64,000 nt of DNA from Bacteroidota bacterium (GTDB taxonomy: Bacteria > Bacteroidota > Ignavibacteria > SZUA-365). Of the stretch, positions 16,263-24,919 are shown piece after piece. The notes below the pieces were generated by a model, which was given only the letters and a program-made list of their open reading frames with translations, was not told where the DNA came from and did not search any database. Position numbers and translations under genes: made by a program. Position 1 is the first letter of the stretch. The number at the start of each line of letters is the position of its first letter. The stretch spans positions 56,641-120,640 of the forward strand of contig QKAF01000130.1 of the NCBI GenBank assembly GCA_003246455.1, written 5' to 3'.

Positions 16263-16502
16263 TCAGGTCCCGGGCATATACCGTCCGAGGAGCTGCCGGA
16301 GAGCGGTCATGAAATCGTCTTCGGAGACGTCAAGGTGTTCGACGACACGTCCGTACAGCAGGGGGGTGGGAACGGTGCGTCCCTGAAGCCAGGGCTCTTT
16401 CTGTGCCTTGTTGAGTTCGTACAGGATGACGCGCTGCAGGCGGGTGAGACCGTCGCGTACGTCGGGCAGCGCCCGATCCCATTCATTGTCGTAGCTGTTC
16501 AT
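16263..16502 (-). CDS. Small conserved-looking hypothetical protein
   Basis: This is a 79-residue reading frame starting at ATG 16502 (MNSYDNEWDRALPDVRD). It is the real-looking 3' part of the long leftward ORF 16263..18161, whose upstream part is antisense to the GH3 gene. It reads as a soluble helical protein (LTRLQRVILYELNKAQKEPW, RVVEHLDVSEDDFMTALRQLL). It converges on the preceding T9SS gene and is divergent from the GH3 gene. I do not recognise the family. Confidence 0.55.
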   Translation of the reverse strand: MNSYDNEWDRALPDVRDGLTRLQRVILYELNKAQKEPWLQGRTVPTPLLYGRVVEHLDVSEDDFMTALRQLLGRYMPGT

Positions 16503-16689
16503 TCCGCAACATACGATTTGCCGCGGATGCATCCCAGCGGAACCCATACATCGCGGCGGACGTCTCCTGAACACGGCCATGCGACGCGGGGATTTCCTGA
16601 TCGCTTCGCCGCTTCGTAGATTGTCACATCGCAGCAGCGACCAGGAAGTATCACCAGCACCCATTCCATTGACGCACACCGAATCACCG

Positions 16690-19620
16690 TTGAACGCTCG
16701 CATCCACACGATACTCACCGCGCTGTGTGCAGGGGTGCTGCTGCTCGGTGCGACGTCATGCTCCCTGCTTCGGTCGGATGTACCCGCTCCGCCGACGGTT
16801 CTTCCGCCGAAGGCGCCCGAAGCCCCGAGCATCACGCCGCCGCCCGACATTCCGCTTGCGGATGCGACGTATGACACCCACCTGTTCCCCCGGAGCGCCT
16901 GGGCCGACAGCGTGCTGGCAACGCTGGACTGGCGGCAAGCCATCGCGCAGCTGCTCGTTCCCTTCACGTTCAGTGATCTGACGGCGAAGACGCAGGGACG
17001 CATGCGCATCGCGGTGGGCGAACACGGCGTCGGCGGAATCATCATATCGCGGGGAAGCGGGTCGGATGCGCGGGCGCTGATCGATTCCATGCAGCGCTGG
17101 TCGAATGTCCCGCTGCTGGTTTCCGCCGATTTCGAAACCGGACCGGGTATGCGGCTCGAGCGCACCGTCCGATTCCCTTCAATGATGGCGATGGCGGCGA
17201 CGCGGAACGCCGACCTGGTGTACCGCGCAGGCCGGGCCGTCGCTTCGGCGAGCCGCGATCTCGGGGTGGGACAGAACTTCGCGCCGGTGGTCGACGTGAA
17301 CAGCAATCCGGAAAATCCCATCATCAATACACGGTCGTTCGGCGAACGGCCCGAACTCGTCGCGGACATGGCCGAGGCGTACATGCGCGGGATGCAGGAC
17401 GGCGGACTGATCGCCACGGCCAAGCACTTCCCCGGGCACGGAGACTCGCATACCGATTCGCACACCGGCCTTCCCCTCATCGAGGCGGACCGCGCGCGGC
17501 TCGACAGCATCGAACTGCAGCCGTTCCGCCGCCTGGTCGACGCCGGCGTGTTTGCCGTCATGAGCGCCCATCTTGCCGTACCGGCACTCACCGGCGACAG
17601 CTCGCGTCCGGCGACATTGTCGTCAACGGTGATGGATTCGCTGCTTCGCGGAAAGATGGGCTTTCGCGGACTGGTCGTCACCGACGCCATGAACATGAAA
17701 GCGCTCACGCGCACGGGTGTCGCGAACCTTCCGGCCTCCGCACTTGCCGCCGGTGCCGATATTCTGCTCATACCGGGGGATATCGGTGAAACAATCGATT
17801 CCGTGCAGGCGGCGGTCGCTCGTGGTGAACTTGACAGCGCGCGCGTGATTCGGTCGGTGCACCGGGTGCTCGACGCGAAGCGCTGGTCGATCGACCACGG
17901 ACTGCCCGTGGACTCCACCGCAACGCGGCTGAACCGGCAGGAGAGGCACCGAAGGCTCGCGGAACTGATTGCGGAGCGGGCCCTGACGCTGGTGCGGAAC
18001 GCGCGCAGCGTGCTCCCCCTTGCCGACAGCAGCCGCATCGCCCTCGTCAGCCTGGTCCGGAAGGGGGAACCCGAAGAGGCGCGGGAATTCGTCACGCGCA
18101 TGCAGGCGCGGTTCCCCAATCTTCGGACGTTCATGCTCGACGCGCGCGCGCGTGCGGACACGCGTGCATGGATCCGGGATTCGCTCGACGGTGTCGACGC
18201 AGTGGTATTCGCCGTTCATATTTCCGCGGTCAACGGCTCCGGGACCATCGGACTCTCGGATGCACAGCGCGCTTTCGTCGACCGCGTCGAAGAAACGAAA
18301 ATTCCGCGTGTGCTGCTTTCGCTCGGGACGCCCTATGTCCTCGCCGCGATGCCGACCGCGGAAGCCATGCTCTGCTGCTACGGGGACGAGTCCGCTTCAC
18401 TTCACGCGGCGGTGCGCGGACTCGCCGGAGAGATTTCCCCGCAGGGCAAGCTGCCCGTCACGATCCCGGGCATCGCCGTTTTCGGTAGCGGCCTCAGTTA
18501 TCAGCCTACCGCCGACACTTCGATTCCCGGAGCGGGGATTTCCTTCGAAAAAGCGGACAGCCTGATCAACGACCAGATTGCCCGGAAATCCACACCCGGG
18601 GCGCAGCTGGCGGTTTTCCGTGCGGATACGCTGCTGTATCTGCGGAGCTACGGCAGCCTGAGTTACGACAGCGCCTCGCCGCGGGTGAACGACCGTACGA
18701 TGTACGATCTCGCCTCACTCACGAAGGTGGTCGCGACAACCACCGCGGCGATGCAGCTCGTGGACCAGGGACGCCTGCATCTCGACAGCACAGTCGCATC
18801 GTACATCCCGGAATTCGGCGTACGTGGCAAGGAACACGTCACAATACGCAACCTGCTGCTGCACAACAGCGGACTGGAGGCCTTCCGCCTTTTCCATCAG
18901 ACCGCCGCAGACGGCCAGGAAGTGCTCGACAGCATATACGCCATGGGACTGATATACCCGACGGGAAGCAAGACCGTGTATTCCGACCTCGGCATGATCA
19001 CGCTGGCGAAGGTTATCGAACGGATCACCGGGTTCGGTCTCGATGCCTATATGAACACGCAGTTCTTCGCACTGCTGGGCATGACGCATACCATGTTCAC
19101 GCCGCCTGATTCGCTCGCCGGGCAATGTGCTCCGACGGAGATGGATCACGTCTGGCGAAAACGTCTCGTCCAGGGCAGCGTGCACGACGAAACGGCGGCG
19201 ATGCTGGGCGGGGTCGCCGGGCATGCAGGTCTTTTTTCCACAGCGGCAGATCTGACGCGCTTCGTGCAGATGCTCATGCGAGGCGGGATCAGCGACGGCC
19301 ACCGCTACCTGCACGCGGCCACGATCCGGTCATTCACCACGCGGCAGTCCGTGCATGGAAGCCGCGCTCTCGGATGGGATACGCGGTCGGCCACAGGTTC
19401 GTCGGCCGGAGAGTATTTCTCCATGAAAAGCTACGGGCACACCGGCTTCACCGGAACGTCCATATGGGTGGATCCCGTGTCGGACGTCGCGGTGATATTC
19501 TTGACGAACAGGGTGCATCCGACCCGTGAGAACAAAACGCTCCCCCGCTTCCGGGGGACGCTTCATGACGCGGTACGCGAAGCGCTGTCGAACAGCGCGC
19601 TCCGTACGTCCGGACCCTGA
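16690..19620 (+). CDS. GH3 beta-N-acetylhexosaminidase-like / serine beta-lactamase-fold fusion lipoprotein
   Basis: The N-terminal two thirds is a glycoside hydrolase family 3 enzyme. It has KHFPGHGD...TDSH (from about residue 245), the NagZ-type His-Asp catalytic dyad, and the nucleophile region VVTDAMNMK (Asp near 335), then a GH3 C-terminal domain. The last ~360 residues are a beta-lactamase/PBP4-type serine hydrolase with SLTK (Ser near 676), YSDLG and HTGFTG. The combination fits peptidoglycan fragment turnover at the envelope. A TTG start at 16690 puts the lipobox (GATSC) at a normal distance; the ORF track start at 16579 would give an overlong leader. No strong ribosome site is seen. 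Confidence 0.88.
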   Translation: MNARIHTILTALCAGVLLLGATSCSLLRSDVPAPPTVLPPKAPEAPSITPPPDIPLADATYDTHLFPRSAWADSVLATLDWRQAIAQLLVPFTFSDLTAKTQGRMRIAVGEHGVGGIIISRGSGSDARALIDSMQRWSNVPLLVSADFETGPGMRLERTVRFPSMMAMAATRNADLVYRAGRAVASASRDLGVGQNFAPVVDVNSNPENPIINTRSFGERPELVADMAEAYMRGMQDGGLIATAKHFPGHGDSHTDSHTGLPLIEADRARLDSIELQPFRRLVDAGVFAVMSAHLAVPALTGDSSRPATLSSTVMDSLLRGKMGFRGLVVTDAMNMKALTRTGVANLPASALAAGADILLIPGDIGETIDSVQAAVARGELDSARVIRSVHRVLDAKRWSIDHGLPVDSTATRLNRQERHRRLAELIAERALTLVRNARSVLPLADSSRIALVSLVRKGEPEEAREFVTRMQARFPNLRTFMLDARARADTRAWIRDSLDGVDAVVFAVHISAVNGSGTIGLSDAQRAFVDRVEETKIPRVLLSLGTPYVLAAMPTAEAMLCCYGDESASLHAAVRGLAGEISPQGKLPVTIPGIAVFGSGLSYQPTADTSIPGAGISFEKADSLINDQIARKSTPGAQLAVFRADTLLYLRSYGSLSYDSASPRVNDRTMYDLASLTKVVATTTAAMQLVDQGRLHLDSTVASYIPEFGVRGKEHVTIRNLLLHNSGLEAFRLFHQTAADGQEVLDSIYAMGLIYPTGSKTVYSDLGMITLAKVIERITGFGLDAYMNTQFFALLGMTHTMFTPPDSLAGQCAPTEMDHVWRKRLVQGSVHDETAAMLGGVAGHAGLFSTAADLTRFVQMLMRGGISDGHRYLHAATIRSFTTRQSVHGSRALGWDTRSATGSSAGEYFSMKSYGHTGFTGTSIWVDPVSDVAVIFLTNRVHPTRENKTLPRFRGTLHDAVREALSNSALRTSGP

Positions 19621-19772
19621 GAAGCCCGGCGACGCGCCGGTGCGGGACGGGATTTCGTCGCACCGTTCGTGACAGCGGCGCGCATGTTGACTTCCAGCGG
19701 GGCACTTCGTATGCTGGTGGCACACACATCAACGGGTAACGTCCAGCGCAGAATATATTCGGAGGCGTTCGC

Positions 19773-21143
19773 ATGAGGATTCGAAACGCATCAGCACTCG
19801 GTGTTCTGTTTCTGCTTCTGTCGGCAGGGGCCGCCGCGCAGGCGGATTTTTCCAGCAGCATGCATGCGACGCGCGCGGGGATGGCGCGCTGGTACGATAC
19901 GGGTTTCAAGCAGCTCACCGGCATCAGTATCGCCGATCTGGGATGCACCTCCTGCCATGCCGCCGTTGACGCGGACGGGAAGCCGTACAGCGGAAGCTAT
20001 CAGCCCGGCTGCATCGACTGTCACCCGAGCGGGGATTTTTCCCGAGCGGCACTGCGGCAGGAGCGCTGCCTCGGATGTCATACCCGACAGGCGCGGGAGA
20101 TCGACGCGGGACTGCCCGATGTGCATCGGAGCGCCGGACTGCAGTGCTGGGACTGTCACAGGGCAACGGAGATTCACGGCGACGGCGTCGTCCGTACTTC
20201 CGTTCTTGAACGCGGGAGCCTGACCACCGACTGTGTCGACTGTCATGTCCATCTTCCGTCGGAGCACGCATCCAACGATCCCCATGATGGAAAACTGCAC
20301 TGCACGTCGTGTCATACGTCGACGGTGATCAGCTGCTACAACTGTCACTTCGAGAGCAAGGTCGAACACCAGGTCGAGCGTCCCTTCGATGTGATACGCG
20401 GGTTCGTCCTCCTCGTCAATCGGGAGAGGGACGGCAAAGTCGGCACCGGTACCGTGCAGTCGATGACGTACCAGGGGAAGGCATTCGCCGCGTTCGCTCC
20501 GTACCACAGTCATTCGATCATCGAACACGGACGCAGCTGTTCTGCATGCCATTTCAACATGGGCGGACAGAACCAGGCGATCGCATCGTACAACGGCACG
20601 GGAAGCATTCCTTTCGCCACCTGGAACAGCGGCGACAGCACGCTGTCATGGATGAAAGGAGTGATCCCCCTGCCGTACGATTACACGCGGACACTCAGAC
20701 TGGACTTCCTGACCTACGACGGGAATACGGACGATCCGGTCGGTGCGGACAAGAACTGGTCGCTGATCGCGAATGCCTGGGACGCCGAGCACATGCTCTA
20801 CGGCACGCCACTGACTCCGGTTCAGATGGAAAAGCTCGGCTTTATCCTCTCTTCCGTCCGGCAGCTGGGGGGACGTGCCTCCGCATTCTCCCTGGCGGAA
20901 AATCATCCGAACCCGTTTGCCGGAACGACACGCATCCGCTATACGATCCCGCGCGCGACCGCCGTCCGTCTGACCGTGCACGACGCGCTGGGACGCTGCG
21001 TGAAAACGGTGGTCTCGGAGCTGCAGCACGCAGGAAATTATGAAGCGGAGTTCGACGGCCGGGGACTGGACGCGGGCATCTACTTCTGCAGGCTGGACGC
21101 GGACGGAACGGTCAGCACGCGGAAGATGCTCATGATGAAATAG
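19773..21143 (+). CDS. Octaheme c-type cytochrome with T9SS sorting domain
   Basis: A signal peptide (MRIRNASALGVLFLLLSAGAAAQ) is followed by eight CXXCH haem-binding motifs: CTSCH, CIDCH, CLGCH, CWDCH, CVDCH, CTSCH, CYNCH, CSACH. A short region without haems follows, and the end is a T9SS type A-like domain (LAENHPNPFAGTTRIRYTIP ... GIYFCRLDADGTVSTRKMLM). The protein should be haem-loaded in the periplasm and then exported or surface-attached. That suggests extracellular electron transfer or a surface redox enzyme. It is not a recognised OTR, HAO or NrfA type; substrate unknown. Confidence 0.85.
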   Translation: MRIRNASALGVLFLLLSAGAAAQADFSSSMHATRAGMARWYDTGFKQLTGISIADLGCTSCHAAVDADGKPYSGSYQPGCIDCHPSGDFSRAALRQERCLGCHTRQAREIDAGLPDVHRSAGLQCWDCHRATEIHGDGVVRTSVLERGSLTTDCVDCHVHLPSEHASNDPHDGKLHCTSCHTSTVISCYNCHFESKVEHQVERPFDVIRGFVLLVNRERDGKVGTGTVQSMTYQGKAFAAFAPYHSHSIIEHGRSCSACHFNMGGQNQAIASYNGTGSIPFATWNSGDSTLSWMKGVIPLPYDYTRTLRLDFLTYDGNTDDPVGADKNWSLIANAWDAEHMLYGTPLTPVQMEKLGFILSSVRQLGGRASAFSLAENHPNPFAGTTRIRYTIPRATAVRLTVHDALGRCVKTVVSELQHAGNYEAEFDGRGLDAGIYFCRLDADGTVSTRKMLMMK

Positions 21144-21273
21144 CGGTGCGAGCAGGAGGCTTCGCGGCGTGCAGCCTGGTACCGCTGCCGACACGTCGGG
21201 GAAACAGGAAACCAATTCGGATAAAATTTCGTATAAATAGAATATCCTTTTCATCATTATCAGCAGAACGGTC

Positions 21274-22086
21274 ATGGAATCCATCAGAACGAGAATTCTC
21301 CCTCTATTGATTGCCGTCGGCGCGCTGTTCGCCGCATCATGCAGCACGGTGCCGGTCACGGGACGCAGTCAGCTCAATATTATTCCCTCTTCGACGATGC
21401 TGTCGATGAGTTACCAGCAGTACGGCGAATTCATGCAGTCGCACGCGGTCAGCCGCGACCAGTCGAAAGTGCAGATGGTGCAGCGTGTCGGCGTCAAAAT
21501 CAAGAACGCCGTGGAATCCTATTTCAAGCAGAAGGGACTTTCCGATCAGCTCCAGGGCTACAAGTGGGAGTTCAATCTCGTCGAGAGTCCGGAAGTGAAC
21601 GCCTGGTGCATGCCCGGCGGAAAAGTTGTCGTGTACTCCGGGATCCTTCCGATCACGCGGGATGAAACGGGCCTCGCCGTCGTGATGGGTCACGAGATCG
21701 CGCATGCCATCGCAGAACACGGCAGCGAGCGCATGAGCCAGGGTCTGCTGACGCAGCTCGGGGGCATGGCGCTCAACGAGGCGCTGGCCAGCAAACCCGA
21801 GCAGACGCGCGCGCTGTGGATGACGGCATTCGGCGTCGGCGCGCAGGTCGGCGTGCTGCTGCCTTACAGCCGTCTGCACGAGAGCGAAGCCGATAAGCTC
21901 GGTCTCATCTTCATGGCCATGGCGGGCTACAACCCCAACGACGCGGTCAGCTTCTGGCAGCGCATGGCGGCAAACAAGGGCGGCTCCGCTCCCCCGGAAT
22001 TCCTCAGCACGCATCCCTCCGATCAGACGCGCATCAAGGACCTCCAGGCGGCAATGCCGGAGGCGATGAAATACTACAAGAAGTAG
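21274..22086 (+). CDS. M48-family metalloprotease, lipoprotein
   Basis: The lipoprotein leader ends AASC (Cys near 25) and is followed by the family sequence TVPVTGRSQLNIIPSSTMLSMSYQQY. The zinc motif HEIAHAIAEHGSERMS (first His near 140) and the third-ligand region ESEADKLGLIFMAMAGYNP are intact. LoiP/BepA-like M48 lipoproteins act in the periplasm on outer-membrane protein quality control. Length (270) fits a stand-alone catalytic domain without TPRs. Confidence 0.93.
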   Translation: MESIRTRILPLLIAVGALFAASCSTVPVTGRSQLNIIPSSTMLSMSYQQYGEFMQSHAVSRDQSKVQMVQRVGVKIKNAVESYFKQKGLSDQLQGYKWEFNLVESPEVNAWCMPGGKVVVYSGILPITRDETGLAVVMGHEIAHAIAEHGSERMSQGLLTQLGGMALNEALASKPEQTRALWMTAFGVGAQVGVLLPYSRLHESEADKLGLIFMAMAGYNPNDAVSFWQRMAANKGGSAPPEFLSTHPSDQTRIKDLQAAMPEAMKYYKK

Positions 22087-22113
22087 ACTGAACGTCGGCG
22101 CGAAGTTAAGGAA

Positions 22114-22154
22114 GGCGGGAATTTCAATCATGAGATTCCCGCCCTCTTCCTTTT
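22114..22154 (+). terminator. Probable terminator after the M48 gene
   Basis: Stem GGCGGGAAT / ATTCCCGCC has a 12-base loop and is followed by CTCTTCCTTTT. The T-run is interrupted, so strength is uncertain. Confidence 0.6.
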
Positions 22155-22213
22155 CGGACGCGCATGCGTATCTTTAGGAACGAGACTCACTCTGAACAAT
22201 ACCGGGATCCGCC

Positions 22214-24346
22214 ATGGCACACCGCCGCTTCTCCATTTTCATTGTCCTGTGTTTCACTGCGATCACCATGCACGCATTCGCCCAGCAGGACGACCCGCGT
22301 TCGGTCAACGGACGGATGTGGACTTTCGATTATCCCCCGATGGAACACTTCAAGGCGGCATACGATTTCGCGCCCGATGCCGCGTGGCTTGCGGACGTGC
22401 GCATGTCGGCCCTTCGCTTCGGCGGTGGGTGCTCCGCGTCCTTCGTCAGTGCGGAAGGACTGGTCATGACCAATTTCCATTGCGGTCTCGAATCGGTGCA
22501 GCAGGTCACCCGCGAAAACGAAGATCTCCGGCGAAACGGTTTCTATGCCGCGACCCTCGACGACGAGCGCAAAGTCGCGGATCTTTACGTGGATCAGCTG
22601 GTGAACATCCAGGATGTCACGGACGAAGTGATCGGCGCGATGCGCGGTGCGGAGAATGCCCAGCAGGCGTTTGACGCACGCGACGCGGCCATCGGCGAGA
22701 TCACGAAACGGCTGACCACCGGCGGCCTCCGCTGCGAAGTCGTGACCTTTTTCAACGGCGCCCGCTATTCCGCGTATCAGTACAAGCGCTACGACGATGT
22801 GCGGCTGGTGTTTTCCTCGGAACTGAATTTTGCCTTCTTCGGCGGGATCTATGATTTCTGGGCGTACCCGCGGTACTCCTTCGATTGCGACATGTTTCGC
22901 GTCTATGACAACGGAAAACCGCTGAAGACCGAGCATTATTTCCGCTGGAGCAGCAAGGGCGCGGCAGAGGATGAGCCCGTTTTCGTCGTGGGAAATCCCG
23001 GCCGTACCAGCCGGCTCGTTACCGCCGATATGCTCGCGTATGAGCGCGATGCGAACATGCCGAATCTTGTCCAGATGGTGACGGACCGCAAAGAGGTGCT
23101 CGAAACCTGGATCCGTCAGCATCCAGAGGAAGGCGACAGCTGGTTCGACGAACTCTTCGGAATCGTCAATGCGCAGGAGGCCTATGCCGGCCGGCTCCTG
23201 GGTCTGCGTGACGACGAACTGATGGCGAAGAGAAAGGCATTCGATGACGCGTTTCGCGCCGGCCTGAAAAAGAACACGGCCGCATGGGCGAAGTATGGAG
23301 ATCTCTGGGAGAAGATCCGCGAAGTGACCCGGGAGCAGCAGAAGATCGCCGGGGATCTCTACGGATTGCGCAGCGGAGGATTCGGTATCAGCGGGTACAT
23401 GACGCGCGCGGCGATGCTGGTCACATGGATTGACCAGATGAACAAGCCGGAGGATGAACGGGAGAAGCGCTACCAGGGCGCGGGCGCGGACCTGATCGCA
23501 CGAGTGATCGCAAAGCCGGTCGAGGTTGCGATGGAAATGGATAAGATGACCCTGGCCCGGCAGCTCCGCCGGATGCAGCATCTTCTCGGGAGCGACGACC
23601 CCGTGATGCAGATTGCCCTCGACGGACAGTCGCCCGAGCAGGCAGCGGAGCGGCTTCTGAAGGAGACGGTGCTGAACGACACCACGGCGCTCGGGGGAGT
23701 CATCGAACGCCGCTCACTGGACGGGGTGAACGATCCGCTGCTGGCGATGGTGCAGCGCATGATGCCGCGCAGCCAGGCCGCGCAGGAGCGCTCGCACCTT
23801 CTCGTCGAGGAATTGAAAGTGCTGACGCGGGAACTGGGTGAGGCGCAGTACGAGGTCTACGGCGCAAGCATTCCCCCTGACGCGACCTTCACCCTTCGGA
23901 TCTCGGATGGAATCGTCACGGGATATCCGTATAACGGGACCGTTGCTCCGCCATGGACGACGTTCTACGGCATGTACGATCACTACTACTCGTTCAAGGA
24001 CAGCAAGGAGGCCTGGGATGCGATGATGGGCGGCAACGCCTGGGCGCTTCCCGATCGTTGGAAGAATCCTCCGGCGGTCTTCGATCTCGCTACGCCCATG
24101 AATTTCATCTCGACCACGGATATCATCGGCGGAAATTCGGGAAGCGCCATCATCAATCGAAACGGGGAAGTGGTCGGACTCGCCTTTGACGGGAATATCG
24201 AAAGCCTCGCCGGCGCGTACATCTTCGCTCCGGAAAAAGGAAATCGCACGATCGGGGTTCATTCCGCGGGAATCCTCGAGGCGCTGCGCCATGTGTACAA
24301 GGCGGACCGGATCGTGGAAGAAATCGAGGGCGGACGCCGCCGCTGA
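22214..24346 (+). CDS. S46-family dipeptidyl-peptidase, DPP7-like
   Basis: A signal peptide (MAHRRFSIFIVLCFTAITMHAFAQ) starts a 710-residue S46 serine peptidase, the usual family length. The catalytic His region is MTNFHCG (His near 89) and the catalytic Ser region is GGNSGS (Ser near 642). The substrate-pocket position after the Ser reads AFDGN with Gly near 660. In characterised S46 enzymes, Gly here marks DPP7, which prefers hydrophobic residues, while Arg marks DPP11 (Asp/Glu). Role: periplasmic release of dipeptides for amino-acid catabolism. A second S46 gene lies at 55345. Confidence 0.92.
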   Translation: MAHRRFSIFIVLCFTAITMHAFAQQDDPRSVNGRMWTFDYPPMEHFKAAYDFAPDAAWLADVRMSALRFGGGCSASFVSAEGLVMTNFHCGLESVQQVTRENEDLRRNGFYAATLDDERKVADLYVDQLVNIQDVTDEVIGAMRGAENAQQAFDARDAAIGEITKRLTTGGLRCEVVTFFNGARYSAYQYKRYDDVRLVFSSELNFAFFGGIYDFWAYPRYSFDCDMFRVYDNGKPLKTEHYFRWSSKGAAEDEPVFVVGNPGRTSRLVTADMLAYERDANMPNLVQMVTDRKEVLETWIRQHPEEGDSWFDELFGIVNAQEAYAGRLLGLRDDELMAKRKAFDDAFRAGLKKNTAAWAKYGDLWEKIREVTREQQKIAGDLYGLRSGGFGISGYMTRAAMLVTWIDQMNKPEDEREKRYQGAGADLIARVIAKPVEVAMEMDKMTLARQLRRMQHLLGSDDPVMQIALDGQSPEQAAERLLKETVLNDTTALGGVIERRSLDGVNDPLLAMVQRMMPRSQAAQERSHLLVEELKVLTRELGEAQYEVYGASIPPDATFTLRISDGIVTGYPYNGTVAPPWTTFYGMYDHYYSFKDSKEAWDAMMGGNAWALPDRWKNPPAVFDLATPMNFISTTDIIGGNSGSAIINRNGEVVGLAFDGNIESLAGAYIFAPEKGNRTIGVHSAGILEALRHVYKADRIVEEIEGGRRR

Positions 24347-24379
24347 CAGAATACCGGATCACCGCATACAGGAGGAGCC

Positions 24380-24919
24380 ATGAAACGTATCGCAATTCAC
24401 CCCCTCGTTTTTCTGCTCGTTCTCGTAATGGCAGTACCGCTCGCAGCACAGTCGGAACTCGATGAAAAACTCGCGCCGTTCAGGAGTCTCATCGGGCATA
24501 CGTTCAAGGGCAGACTCAGCGAGCCCGGCGCGAAAAAGGAGATGTGGGATGTGATGCATTTCGAACGGATTCTCAACGGCAAGGCACTCCGTGTCATGCA
24601 TTCGATGAATGACGGTGAATATGGCGGGGAGTCCGTCATCTTCTGGGACGAGGCGAAGAAGAGTCTCGTGTACTACTATTTCACCACGGCGGGCTTCTAC
24701 ACTGACGGAACGATGAAGGTGGAAAGCGACGGGAAATGGACCTCGCATGAAATGGTGACCGGAAACACGAACGGCATCACCGAGGTTCGTGCGTCCGGGG
24801 ATTTCACGGACGAGGGAGTTCTCCAGACGACCAGCGAATACCTGAAGAACGGCGAATGGGTGCCCGGTCATCGGGCGACGTACCATTCGGCGGACGATGC
24901 GGAGGTTATCTTTCGCTGA
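24380..24919 (+). CDS. Secreted DUF1579-like protein
   Basis: A signal peptide ([24 protein letters not shown]) precedes a lipocalin-like strand pattern typical of DUF1579 and relatives: [56 protein letters not shown] site precedes the ATG. It follows the DPP7-like gene by 33 bases and may be cotranscribed. Its last 14 bases overlap the end of the convergent YyaL-type gene. Function is unknown. Confidence 0.75.
   Translation: MKRIAIHPLVFLLVLVMAVPLAAQSELDEKLAPFRSLIGHTFKGRLSEPGAKKEMWDVMHFERILNGKALRVMHSMNDGEYGGESVIFWDEAKKSLVYYYFTTAGFYTDGTMKVESDGKWTSHEMVTGNTNGITEVRASGDFTDEGVLQTTSEYLKNGEWVPGHRATYHSADDAEVIFR

Noticed and set aside
16263-18161. 632-residue minus-strand ORF
   Set aside because: Only the last 79 residues (16263-16502) look real; the rest is antisense to the GH3 domain.
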